From Mermis nigrescens (Eukaryota; Nematoda; Enoplea; Mermithida; Mermithidae), in contig JAVLUZ010000340.1 of NCBI GenBank assembly GCA_036768485.1, positions 4,647,886 through 4,711,885 on the forward strand: DNA of 64,000 nucleotides, given 5' to 3'. Positions 53,571 to 64,000 of this stretch are shown here, piece after piece; within the stretch, counting starts at the first letter, position 1, and each line of letters starts with the position of its first letter. The position numbers and the translations under genes were made by a program. The notes beneath the pieces were generated by a model. The model made no database searches and was not told the DNA's origin. It saw nothing but the letters and a program-made list of their open reading frames with translations.

Positions 53571-54321
53571 GCAAAGAAAAATGCTCCGATGGAACAAAAA
53601 AGATGAATATACTTGGAATTGTGGATTATTAAGGATGTAAAAGGATGGGACTAGGAAAAATCTACCTAAAGTCGCAAAATCTGCTAAAAATCACACTTTC
53701 TCTAAGCAACGCAAAAAATCGAAGTATATTCTGCAGCCTCTAAAAAGTGTCTTTTTTAAATAATGTTCAAAGTTTCAGATAAGAGTGTATAAACGAAATC
53801 TGTAATGTTTATTTTTTTAAATTAATGGCAAGTAGCAACGCTGACTAGCTTCGTATCCTGATCGATAGAAAATTAAGTGGTATTGTATTTAAAGTTGTTT
53901 TATTTTGTTCTGAGCATTAAAGCAAGCAAAGCAGCGGCCGATTGATTAGTGCACACAATCCTTAAGGGCATGCTAGTGTACCTACATCTAGTCTGTTTCA
54001 AGTCAACTTAAGTGTTTCCTACTGTTTTAAACCATTCATTCAATTGGCTTAGAAAGACAGTTAGTTTACTCAACATCATTTCCCATAGCTACTGCGTAGC
54101 TAATGTGCTGCTTTTTCAATCATTTTATGGTTAAATATTTATTTTAATCTGTTGGCCGCAGAATATACTTCGATTTTTTGCGTTGCTTAGAGAAAGTGTG
54201 ATTTTTAGCAGATTTTGCGACTTTAGGTAGATTTTTCCTAGTCCCATCCTTTTACATCCTTAATAATCCACAATTCCAAGTATATTCATCTTTTTTGTTC
54301 CATCGGAGCATTTTTCTTTGC
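53571..54321. mobile_element. Long-TIR element (168-bp inverted repeats) with TA flanks
   Basis: 751 bp. Arms 53571-53738 and 54154-54321 are inverted copies, nearly identical (one visible difference, at the inner boundary GGCT/GGCC). Outer ends are GCAAAGAAAAATGCTCC and its inverse. TA lies on both sides (53569-53570, 54322-54323), as for Tc1/mariner-type insertions. The interior (53739-54153) has no transposase. Confidence 0.75.
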
Positions 54322-54870
54322 TAGTACCCCGCTTTTAATTAGTATGATTTGAGTACATCAGTCAGTAAACACATACAGTAACATGCCATTATAATGACAG
54401 CAGTCCGAGAACACGGAAAGCAATACTGTTCTTAACATCAGCATTGTCCTTCTCAAACAAGACAACCTTACATTATTTTAACAGATCAAAGTTTTTCAGC
54501 ATTAACTTTACGCAAATTTCAAGTGTAAGGAACACTAACGCTCAGATTTGGAAGTAAAATAAATTTGTAGTATAAACTACATTTTAACAACAAATGATTA
54601 GTGCAAATTTAACACAACTACTAGGTGTAGAGAAAACTAATAGTCAGATTCTCAATTCTGATTTTACGTAGAACATTTTGAAAAAAATTAAGCTTCCGCA
54701 AGGCTCTAGAACAAGAGTTGAGTTAATAGGCAGTGTAAACTTTACACAACCACAGAGTTTAAAGAAAATTTCAGTCGGATTCGTTATTCTGATATTACGA
54801 TCAACATTTATGAAAAAATTAAGTCTCCACAATGGCCCAAGGACAAATAAATATCAGATGTGTTAACGTA
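54322..54870. repeat. Left arm of a large imperfect inverted repeat (partner about 60380-60910)
   Basis: TAGTACCCCGCTTTTAATTA, ACTACTAGGTGTAGAGAAAAC, TTACGTAGAACATTTTG and GTAAACTTTACAC occur in inverse order and strand at 60380-60910. Together with the 168-bp arms, the two sides could fold back across ~5.5 kb. Confidence 0.6.
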
Positions 54871-54879
54871 GACTCAAGC

Positions 54880-55200
54880 TACGTTCACTTCGCTTACTTA
54901 ACCCGAATCTCAAGCTTATGCGCTCACACGGGGGTTCTCGCCCTTTTTAGGAGGTCGATCACCAGCCGGCGATTCGGGGGTAAGCGGCCCGGCCTATTCA
55001 AGGTAGCCCGTCCCTCTACGCACGCACCTAGTGAAACTTACTTACTTAACCCCTTTGAGATTAAGTACCTAATTAAAGTAAGTTCCCCGGAAACCTAATT
55101 GAGGGCTCAAAAAGATTATTATTTAACTTGTTTTGGACCGAATTACGGTGCTTGAAAATATTAAGGGTTCCTAAGTATAGTGTAGCACAAGGACAGAATT
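54880..55200. repeat. Unclassified GC-richer repeat resembling 7665-8090
   Basis: CGCTTACTTAACCCG-like phrases, then TTATTTAACTTGTTTTGG, GGGTTCCTAAGTA and TGTAGCACAAGG. It interrupts the palindrome-rich region and shares ordered phrases with 7665-8090. No coding sequence. Confidence 0.35.
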
Positions 55201-55765
55201 CAACAGCACGGAAATTCAACCGAGCCCAGCATCGTTAATTAAATAATTAATTTTTACAATATTTTTGGACAGAAAAATTATGAAGCAATTAAAAAGCGAC
55301 AGCATGGAGGATACATGCTGCTGACCGTCGTGTTACGCTAATCGGGTAAAATCAAACAATGTAATTAAACAAGGGCACAAAGCCCTGCCAAAGGCATACA
55401 ACAACTGATGCCAATTGGCACAAACACGAATGATAAAAAACAAAGCGTACGGCGAAAAGAAGCGTGCACACTACGCAGGAAAACTAACAGACGAGTTCTG
55501 CAGCCAAGCAGATAAAAAGGCACGTACGGAGTCTGCTCACGTACGGCGACGAAAAGAAAAAAGATACGCTCAGCGCGGAAGCTGGCGGAGAGGCTCTCAG
55601 GCTCAAAAACTAATTGTAAAATGTAAAATCTTAAAGTGCCGTCAAAACTGCGCTCGCACGCAGTTTTAACTGATGCGGAAAAAGAGGCGTAACAACACGA
55701 ACCAAGAGATGAAAAGGATCTATGAATACGACAATAGGCCTATGGGCAAAAGCTTACGGTAAAGG

Positions 55766-55952
55766 CAGTGGCGGATCTAGGATTTTCCTAAGGGGGCGGT
55801 ACCCCTAAGGGGGGGGGCGGAACCCTGACTTGGGCGGAAAAATTAGCCGTTTTAACCCGAAAATCGCTAAAAATCGCTTAAAAATGCTTAATTTTGCGCA
55901 CTTTTTTGGGCCAATGGGGGAGGCGGCCGCCCCCCCCCTAAATCCGCCCCTG
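55766..55952. mobile_element. 187-bp hAT MITE with perfect 8-bp TSD
   Basis: Ends CAGTGGCGGATCTAGG and inverse TAAATCCGCCCCTG (a classic hAT CAG..GGCGGA terminus). Identical flanks GGTAAAGG (55758-55765 and 55953-55960). Confidence 0.9.
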
Positions 55953-56324
55953 GGTAAAGGTATGTACAAACGAGACAGGCACAAATATGAGACACACACA
56001 TATGATCTTTTAACACACGTAAGATATGATAACACACATACCAATTCGTACTCAAGTCGCATTAAGCCCGAGTACCCATTTTCCTATCCCGGATTTTGAT
56101 TGAAAATATGTGTGGGAATGGAATGAAAAATATGATAATTTTTAGGGGAAGGTGGTCCCGGGCGACTCACTTAAGCGTTGCGCTTAACGGTCGTGTACGT
56201 GCGTATGGAAATTGAGCACAAGAATGTACATCTGGGGCAATCAATCGGTTTTTTTTCATCTGTTTCAAAAAAAACCCAAACCGATTTTTTTCCCAAAAAA
56301 TTTTTTCAGTGTAAAGTTTACAAA

Positions 56325-56693
56325 CATAAGTTTGGCACATACAAACGTACTACAATCAAAGGGCTACAAACTGGCCCAAACCGAATTTATTTACACTCCA
56401 CTTTCTCTGTTCAGAAGTCGGGAGAGGTCGAATAGGATAAAAATAAAGTACTTTCTAAGGGGTGGCGAACAAAAATATGAAGTGAAGAAGTCGGGAGAGG
56501 TCGAATAGGATAAAAATAAAGTACTTTTTAAGGGGTGGCGAACAAAAATATGGACAAACACGTATTTTTCACTGTCCACCACATTGTAAACTTTAAAAAT
56601 CTGAACCGAACGCCCCATTGAGTGTAAATAAATTCGGTTTGGGCCAGTTTGTAGCCCTTTGATTGTAGTACGTTTGTATGTGCCAAACTTATG
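56325..56693. repeat. Perfect 74-bp inverted repeat with tandem repeats in the loop
   Basis: Arms 56325-56398 and 56620-56693 are exact inverse complements over 74 bp (CATAAGTTTGGCACATACAA outer, TTTATTTACACTC inner). The 221-bp loop holds two ~73-bp direct copies of a GAAGTCGGGAGAGGTCGAAT unit (56413 and 56486). Confidence 0.9.
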
Positions 56694-57029
56694 TTCCGCG
56701 AAATATTTGATATGATTTACCAATTAAATACGAAAAAACCTGTTTTTTTCGCCTATTTTACACCTCAGATTTCGAACTTTACACCCCCATAAACAACTCA
56801 ATATTACGTTTTTTTGAACGCGGTTTGCTTCGACGTGTAGCCCTTAAAAGTTACTTTATATTTATCTATTTAAATTATCTTAACTCATAACCGAAAAAGT
56901 TGGCAGAGAAATCTTGGACAAAATCTGTTTTTTTACTCATCCACTAGAGTGTAAAGTTTAAACCCCTGGTACTGTGTATTAATTGTAGAAAAGTTTGAAG
57001 GTCAGATTCGTTATTCTGACCTCACAGAG

Positions 57030-57970
57030 AACATTTTTAAAAAAATTTATCATCCACGACGCTCTGGGCGGAAAAAATTTTTTCAGTGTAAAGTTTACAC
57101 CTGCACTAATAACGCAATATTGATTGTAAAGAAACAAAATAAATTTTGACGTGTAGCGCTTAAGACGAGGCAGATTTTAAAGGTAGTTACCACGTTCTTT
57201 CTACTAAGTGGAGAATATGGCAGGGAAAAAATATTTTTTGTCTCAGACTCTTTACAATAAACCGCCTCTAAATTCGAAAATATTACTTTTTAAGAAAAAT
57301 AAAAAAAGTTTCTCCTAGATTTTATAACCGTCTACCTTTTGAAACCAATCAGACTGCATAGAATGTAAAACTGAGTTAGATATGCTCTTGCACATGAAAA
57401 CAGTAAAAAACCGTCTAATTTACACTCCTGTGCAACAACCAATGAGTGTAAAGAAATTTTAAGACCAGATTCGTAACCTACTAATTAGGGAAAACATTTT
57501 TAAAAAAATTCATCATCCACGACGCTATGGGCGGAAAAAATGTTTTCAGTGTAAAGTTTACACTTGCACTAATAACGCAATATTGATTGTAAAAAAACAA
57601 AATAAATTTTGACGTGTAGCGCTTAAGACGAGGCACATTTTAAGGGTAGTTACCACGTTTTGTCTACCAAGTGGAGAATATGGCAGGGAAAAATTTTTTT
57701 TGTCTTAGACTCTTTACAATAAACCGCCTCTAAATTCGAGAATATTACTTTTGAAAAAAAATTAAAAAAAGTCTCCCCTAGATTTTTTAACCGTCTACAT
57801 TTTGAAACCAATCAGACTGCATAGAATGTAAAACTGAGTTAGATATGCTTGGCCACATGAAAACTGTAAAAAACCGTCTAATTTACACTCCTGTGCAACA
57901 ACCAATGAGTGTAAAGAAATTTTAAGACCAGATTCGTAACCTACTAATTAGGGAAAACATTTTTAAAAAA
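57030..57970. repeat. 463-bp tandem duplication
   Basis: CATCCACGACGCTCTGGGCGG (57051) recurs as CATCCACGACGCTATGGGCGG (57514). Collinear sequence continues through TGACGTGTAGCGCTTAAGAC, AATATGGCAGGGAAAAA, TAAACCGCCTCTAAATTCG and ACCAATGAGTGTAAAG. Differences are few. Confidence 0.85.
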
Positions 57971-58199
57971 AATTGGCCCTCCGCAAATTATTTGAATTTT
58001 TGGTGTAAACTTTACACACTCACGACGCGCTCGGTATTGAGTGTAAACAAGAAAAAAAATGGGGGCACTAAGTTTTTTTATTATCTACCTTTTAAAAAAA
58101 CCGCACCTCTCAGATGTGTGCCGTTATAGCTGTGAGGGGGGACACAAATTTCGCACTCGCTGTGAAAAACATATAAGAAAAAAGGATGGCCAAGTATAT

Positions 58200-58229
58200 T
58201 ATAGGTAGCGCTATCGCGCTACCTATGAT
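58200..58229. repeat. Hairpin palindrome GGTAGCGC..GCGCTACC
   Basis: ATAGGTAGCGCTATCGCGCTACCTAT is an almost perfect palindrome. A related one, AGGTAGCGCGTTAGCGCGTAC, lies at 52548-52569. Confidence 0.7.
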
Positions 58230-59141
58230 AAAGTGCTTTATATCGGGTGCATGTCAAAGCAAATTGTCTATACATTAATATTTAGCGAGTGTAAAGTCAA
58301 AAATTTGGTGTTTAAAATGCGTTTCTGTCTTGTTTTTTCTGCCTGCTTCTCCGGTTATGAGTCAGGGACACGATTATCAAGTCTAGAAATGGACCAGGAA
58401 CCAAATTTGATATGCCAGTCTGGCGCATATGTTTACACTCTACAGTGTTGTAAAGTGGTTTACACCTATTGTTAGTTTGCCCATAGAACATTATGGAGAC
58501 TTAATTTTTTTCATAAATATTAATCGTAATATCGGAACAATATCAAAATTACGAATCTGACCAAAATCTTCTTTACACTAGGTGTTTACATGAAGTTTAC
58601 ACTACATATGTATTTATCTTCGTTTTTGAGCATTCCAGAAACCTAATTTTTTCCTGGAGTCTAGAAATTTTCAAAGAATCAAATGTGAGACGTCACGTAG
58701 GCGCGTTTGTTTACATCCAACAGTGATGTAAAGTAGTTTACACTCATTGTTTATTTGTCCTCAGACCATTGTAGACATGCAATTTTTTCATAAATGTTGG
58801 TAATAATATCCGAGTAATATCAGATTTACAAATCGGAATAAAATCCTCTTTACACTAGGCGGTTGTGTAAAGTTTACACTGCATGTTAGCCTTTGTTCTA
58901 GAGCATTGTGTTAATGATGACGCATTTAATGGTCTTCAAAGTCTATTGTATGTCTGTTTAAATTATCGTATTGCGTTTGCTTACCATAAAGAAACCTAAA
59001 AACATTGGGGTCTGTCTCCAATGTAATGCCTTGAAGGCACTATGTTTTCAGCATTTAATTTCGACTTCATAGTGTTAAATCACGAAAAATTGCGGTAATT
59101 CGTTGTAACTTTCCTCGTTTCTAGATAAATTCATGTAAATC

Positions 59142-59940
59142 ATGAATTTTTATGGATAAAAGAATGAAAGCATTGTACATACATATGCCCTAGTCGGGAA
59201 AGAAGCGGCGGAAAAATTTTTAGATTTACGTTATATACCCTTGTGTACGTACATGGGCAGCAACGAAATCCTGGAGAGCATAGGTGGGTGGCTCCAAAGT
59301 TTTGCGGGGGTGCGAAATTTTTTAAAATTCAAATCCTTGGCCTTAAAAATGGTGCTATGGCGAAAAAAACCATTTTTGAATGTTTCTCGTCGAGCTCTAT
59401 CGATTTGTATCATTGAAACCCGGAAAAGCAAAAATTTCTTAAACATTAAATTCTGGAGGTAATGTTGGGTATTTTGCCTTCTGGGTGTGGTTACCACACA
59501 TGGGCGGGGGGGTCTAGCTGGACCCCCCCCAAGAATGCTATTTTTAGGCATTTTTAGAGCTATTTTTAGCGAATTTGCCCCGTCGGACCTCCCCCAGAAT
59601 TTTGTCGCTGCCCATGTATATGGTGGTAACCCTTCAAAACCCCACGCCCAGGTCATCCTTTTTAGATACATTCAAGTAGGTACATTATAAATTTTTATGG
59701 ATATAAGAATGAAAGCATTATACGTATGTAGGTACATGCCCTAGTCGGGAAGGAAGCGGTGGAAAAATTTTGAGATTTACGTGCCCTAGTCGGGAAGGAA
59801 GCGGTGGAAAAATTTTCAAATTTACGTTATAAACTCTTGAGTACGAATGTACGTGGGGAGCAACGAAATCCTGGGGAGCATAGATGGATAGCTCCAGTTC
59901 TGCGGGGCGAAGCTCTGGTCATTGCCCAGGAATAGGGGGT
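59142..59940. repeat. Segmental tandem duplication containing MITE-A pieces
   Basis: CCCTAGTCGGGAAAGAAGCGG (59188) recurs at 59741 and 59780. The following GCAACGAAATCCTGGAGAGC block (59259) recurs at about 59861. MITE-A body sequence fills about 59280-59650. Confidence 0.65.
59493..59617 (-). mobile_element. Short MITE (~125 bp) nested in a MITE-A copy
   Basis: CACACATGGGCGGGGGGGTC to GCTGCCCATGTATATG, flanked by GTGGTTAC and GTGGTAAC (7/8). It has MITE-A-like termini but a much shorter body. Confidence 0.5.
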
Positions 59941-60910
59941 AACCCTTTTTATATAGGTACATGTATAAAAATCAAGTGTGAGACGTCAATTAGGTGCGTT
60001 TGTTTACGCTCAACAGTGGTGTAAAGTAGTTTACACCTAATGTTTATTTGTCCTCAGACCATTGTAGAGACATAATTTTTTCATAAATGTTGATCATAAT
60101 ATCCGAGTAATATCAGATTTACAAATCCGACTAGAATCCTCTTTACACTCGGTGGTTGTGTAAAGTTTACACTGCTAATTAATCTTCGTTCTAGAGCTTT
60201 GCGAAAACCTGAATTTTTTGCCGAAATCTGAAAATTTACATGGAATCAAATAAGGGACGTCAGCTGGGCGCGTTCGTTTACACTCAACAGTGATGTAAAG
60301 TGGTTTACATCTGTGTCTATTTGTCCTTAAACCGTTATGGAGACGTAATTTTTTCATGAATGTTGATCGTAATATCCGAGTAATATCGAATTTACAAATC
60401 CGACTAAAATCTTCTTTACACCTGTTGCTAGTGTAAAGTTTACACTATATAATAAGCTCCATTCTAGAGCCTCACGGTAACTTATTTTTCCCTAAAGTCG
60501 TAAAATATATATGGAAACAGATGTGATACGTCTGCTAGGGGCGCATGAAGAGTAGTGTAAAGTGATTAACACCTAATGTTAATTTGTTCTTAGAACATTA
60601 TAGAGGTTTCATTTCTTAATAAATGCTGATCGTTATATCAGAGCAATATCGAAATTATTAATCCCACTAAAATTCTTTACACTCTTGTGTAAAGTTTAAA
60701 ATGTAAATTAAGTTTAGCTCTAGAAAGTTTTGGAAGCATATTTCTTTACAGGATGTTCTACGTAACATAAGAATTACTAATCAGAATGTTTGTTTCTTCT
60801 ACAACTAGTAGCTTTGTAAAGTTTAAACCATTCAATTATTAGAAGAACCGCACAGTAAATGAAATCTAGTATTGTATTTCCAAATCTTGCTAATTAAAAG
60901 TAGGGTACTA

Positions 60911-61091
60911 GCAAAGAAAAATGCTCCGATGGAACAAAAAAGGGGAATATACTTGGGATTGTGAATTATCGAGGATGTAAAAGGAGGGGACTAGGAAAAA
61001 TCTCCCTATGTTATATGCCAAAAATCGCAAAATATGTTAAAAACCAGACTTTCTCTAAACAATGCAAAAAATCGAAGTATATTCTGCAGCC
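60911..61091 (+). mobile_element. Diverged solo arm of the 53571 long-TIR family
   Basis: GCAAAGAAAAATGCTCCGAT to GTATATTCTGCAGCC parallels arm 53571-53738 with scattered substitutions and small indels. The opposite arm is not present. The sequence just before it (AGTAGGGTACTA) is the inverse of that following 54321, so homology extends past the element. Confidence 0.7.
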
Positions 61092-61164
61092 TTTGAAATA
61101 TGTAAAAGTTTAGTAAACAATTGTTGTAGACTTTCCAAGTGCATGGCAACTCCAGATAACCCTT

Positions 61165-64000
61165 TTCGAGAAGCAGTCCACCTTTTTTGAGGACCGACTA
61201 ACCTATTTATGGAAGCACCAACCTTACTGACCAACCTTTTTTAAGTAGCAGACAATTTTTTTTGCGAACCGACCAACCTTTTAAGGAACCCGCCAACCTT
61301 TTTGGGAACTAACCAACCCTTTTAAGGAACCAACCAACCTTTTTTGGGAACCGACCAACCTTTTGAGGAGCAGGCAACCTTTTTTGGGAACCAGCCAACC
61401 TTTTCGTGGAACCAGCCAATCTTTTTTGGGAACCGACCAACCTTTTTAAGGAACCAGCCAACCCTTTTGGGAACTAACCAACCTTTTTAAGGAATCAGCC
61501 AACCTTTTTGGGAACCAACCAACCTTTTCATTGAAGCAGCCAACCTTTTTAGGGAACTAACCAAACTGTTTAAGGAACCGACCAACCTTTTTGGGAACCT
61601 ACCAACCTTTTAAGGAACCAGCCAACCTTTTTGGGAACTAACCAACCTTTTTAAGGAACCAACCAACCTTTTTTCAACCGACCAACCTTTTTAAGGAGCA
61701 GGCAACCTTTTTGGAAACAGCCAACCTTTTCGTGGAACTAGCCAACCTTTTTGGGAACCGACCAACCTTGCAAGGAACCAGCCAACCTTTTTGGGAACTA
61801 ACCAACCTTTTTAAGGAACCAACCGACCTTTTTGGAACCGACCAACCTTTTTAAGGGAGCAGGCAACCTTTTGGGAACCAGCCAACTTTTTCGTGGAACC
61901 AGCCAATCTTTTTGGGAACCGACCAACCTTTTTAAGGAACCATCCAACCTTTTTGGGAACTAACCAACCTTTTTAAGGAACCAGCCAACCTTTTTTGGGA
62001 ACCAACCAACCTTTTCATGGAAGCATCCAACCTTTTTAGGGAACTAACCAACCTGTTTTAGGAACCGACCAACCTTTTTGGGAACCGACCAACCTTTTTA
62101 AAGAACCAGCCAACCTTTTTGGGAACTAACCAACCTTTTTAAGGAACCAACCAATCTTTTTTAACCGACCAACCTTTTTAACGGAGCAGGCAACCTTTTT
62201 TGGAAACCAGCCAACCTTTTCGTGGAACCAGCCAACCTCTTTTGGGAACCGACCAACCTTTTTAAGGAACCAGCCAACCTTTTGGGAACTAACCAACCTT
62301 TTAAAGGAACCAACCAACCTTTTTTGGAACCGACCAACCTTTTTAAGGCAGCAGGCAACCTTTTTTAGGAACCGACCAAATTTTAAGGAACCAGCCAACC
62401 TTTTTGGGAACTAACCAACCTTTTTAAGGAACCAGCCAACCTTTTTTGGGAACCGACCAACCTTTTGAGGGAGCAGGCAACCTTTTTTGGGAACCAGCCA
62501 ACCTTTTCGTGGAACCAGCCAACCTTTTTGGGAACTAACTAACCTTTTTAAGGAACCAGCCAACCTCTTCATGGAAGCAGCCAACCTTTTTTGGGAACTA
62601 ACCAACCTGTTTAAGGAACCGACCAACCTCTTTGGGAACCAACCAACCTTTTTAAGGGGGCAGGTAACCTTTTTGGGAACCAGCCAACCTTTTCGTGGAA
62701 CCAGCCAACCTTTTTGGGAACTAACTAACCTTTTTAAGGAACCAGCCAACCTCTTCATGGAAGCAGCCAACCTTTTTGGGAACTAACCAACCTGTTTAAG
62801 GAACCGACCAACCTTTTTGGGAACCAGTCAACCTTTTCGTGGAAAAAGCCAACCTTTTTTGGGAACCGACCAACTTTTTAAGGGAGCAGGCAACCTTTTT
62901 TGGGAACCGACCACACTTTTGGAACCGACCAACCTTTTTAAGGGAGCAGGCAACCTTTTTGGGAACAAGCCAAATTTTTGTGGAACCAGCCAACCTTTTT
63001 TGGGAACCGACTAACCTTTTTGAGGGAGCAGGCAACCTTTTTTGGGAACCGACCAACCTTTTTAAGGAACCAGCCAACCTTTTTGGGAACTAACCAACCT
63101 TTTTAAGGAACCAGCCAACCTTTTTGGGAACCAACCAACCTTTTCATGGGAGCAGCCAACCTTTTTAGGGATTTAACCAACCTGTTTAAGGAACCGACCA
63201 ACCTTTTTTGGGAAGCGGCCAACCTTTTTCAAGGAACCAGCCAACCTTTTTGGGAACTAACCAACCTTTTTAAGGAACCAGCCAACCTTTTTTGGGAACC
63301 AACCAACCTTTTCATGGGAGCAGCCAACCTTTTTAGGGATTTAATCAACCTGTTTAAGGAACCGACCAACCTTTTTTGGGAAGCGGCCAACCTTTTTAAG
63401 GAACCAGCCAACCTTTTTGGGAACTAACCAACCTTTTTAAGGAACCAGCCAACCTTTTTTGGGAACCAACCAACCTTTTCATGGGAGCAGCCAACCTTTT
63501 TAGGATTTAACCAACCTGTTTAAGGAATCGACCAACCTTTTTTTGGGAAGCGGCCAACCTTTTCAAGGAACCAGCCAACCTTTTTGGGAACTAACCAACC
63601 TTTTTAAGGAACCAGCCAACCTTTTTGGGAACCAACCAACCTTTTCATGGGAGCAGCCAACCTTTTTAGGGATTTAACCAACCTGTTTAAGGAATCGACC
63701 AACCTTTTTTGGGAAGCGGCCAACCTTTTTAAGGAACCAGCCAACCTTTTTGGGAACTAACCAACCTTTTTAAGGAACCAGCCAACCTTTTTGGGAACCA
63801 ACCAACCTTTTCATGGGAGCAGCCAACCTTTTTAGGGATTTAATCAACCTGTTTAAGGAACCGACCAACCTTTTTTGGGAAGCGGCCAACCTTTTTAAGG
63901 AACCAGCCAACCTTTTTGGGAACTAACCAACCTTTTTAAGGAACCAGCCAACCTTTTTTGGGAACCAACCAACCTTTTCATGGGAGCAGCCAACCTTTTT
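61165..64000. repeat. Satellite of ~21-bp units with ~167-bp higher-order repeat, continues past window
   Basis: Units of the type GGAACCRRCCAACCTTTTT (20-22 bp) run for at least 2.8 kb. Variant units recur in fixed order towards the end: TTTTCATGGGAGCAGCC is found at 63141, 63309, 63476, 63642, 63808 and 63975, i.e. every 166-168 bp (about eight units). In the older part (61.2-63.1 kb) order is looser, with a ~176-186-bp spacing visible at 62504/62690 and 62575/62751. Open frames here on either strand are by-products of the periodicity. Confidence 0.93.

Larger units (their letters stand above)
58360..60720. repeat. Degenerate tandem array of ~200-300-bp units
   Basis: Five units share the order GACGTC...GGCGC, GTTTACACTCAACAGTG, GTAAAGT(A/G)GTTTACAC, TTTGTCCTCAGACCATTG, AATTTTTTCATAAATGTTGA, AATATCCGAGTAATATC, TCTTTACAC and GTGTAAAGTTTACAC. 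They lie at about 58360-58610, 58680-58890, 59970-60180, 60247-60450 and 60520-60700. The array is interrupted at 58900-59960 by other repeats. Confidence 0.8.
52531..61091. repeat. Region saturated with GTGTAAAGTTTACAC-type palindromes
   Basis: The palindrome GTGTAAAGTTTACAC and half-sites (GTGTAAAG, TTTACACT, AAACTTTAC) recur dozens of times on both strands across ~8.5 kb. They lie within diverged, partly inverted copies of the same long sequence: 53255-53460 is the inverse of about 56600-56850. No conserved protein frame was seen. It may be a large, decayed, non-autonomous transposon cluster. Confidence 0.6.

Noticed and set aside
55415..55669. 84-codon, very basic frame
   Set aside because: Lys/Arg-rich composition without a domain; lies in repeat-like DNA next to the 55766 MITE. 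Could be a fragment of an element protein but nothing supports it.
56178..56723. Open frames on opposite strands encoding the same peptide stretch
   Set aside because: Caused by the perfect 74-bp inverted repeat; not evidence of coding.
62126..63427. Several open frames of 60-119 codons on both strands in the satellite
   Set aside because: They are low-complexity products of the ~21-bp period (seven codons) and occur in several frames and both strands.
1..64000. tRNA, rRNA or other structured RNA genes
   Set aside because: No cloverleaf with A/B boxes or rRNA-like block was recognised by eye; a covariance-model scan would be decisive.

Overview
The window is nuclear DNA of an invertebrate animal. 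It is AT-rich, has GT-AG introns as short as 52 and 60 nt, is very densely loaded with transposons, and contains animal gene families. I cannot name the species. One LINE has an ORF1 of a type common in arthropods, while a secreted PAN/Apple gene would fit several invertebrate phyla.

Three host genes can be read, all split by introns. (1) Plus strand, about 5085-7335: the last three exons of a formin (end of the FH2 domain, then a DAD-like tail). (2) Minus strand, 39497 down to 10243: a complete ten-exon gene for a CWF19L2-type spliceosome-associated protein. All nine splice phases agree and the exons sum to 1425 nt (474 aa plus stop). The formin and CWF19L2 genes converge tail to tail around 7.3-10.2 kb. 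(3) Plus strand, 24082-25972 and perhaps on to 29197: a secreted PAN/Apple-domain gene with a TATA box, nested in the 15-kb intron 5 of the CWF19L2 gene.

The rest is mostly mobile DNA. At 1-4.0 kb lies a decayed minus-strand LINE (ORF1, endonuclease, reverse transcriptase with frameshifts). At 46.8-50.7 kb lies a CR1/L2-like LINE whose 940-codon ORF2 frame is fully open; it is joined in frame to ORF1 across a single TAG. From 4 to 46 kb, introns and spacers are filled by short non-autonomous DNA transposons. I sort them into families MITE-A to MITE-F plus larger TIR elements. Many carry intact 8-bp target-site duplications at both ends, the signature of the hAT superfamily, and several are nested. 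No transposase gene for them is visible here.

The right third has no recognisable host gene. About 52.5-61.1 kb is an AT-rich region saturated with the palindrome GTGTAAAGTTTACAC. It holds a TA-flanked element with 168-bp terminal inverted repeats, a perfect 74-bp inverted repeat, a 463-bp tandem duplication and a degenerate array of ~200-300-bp units. From about 61.16 kb to the window end is a satellite of ~21-bp T-tract units, organised near the end into a ~167-bp higher-order repeat.
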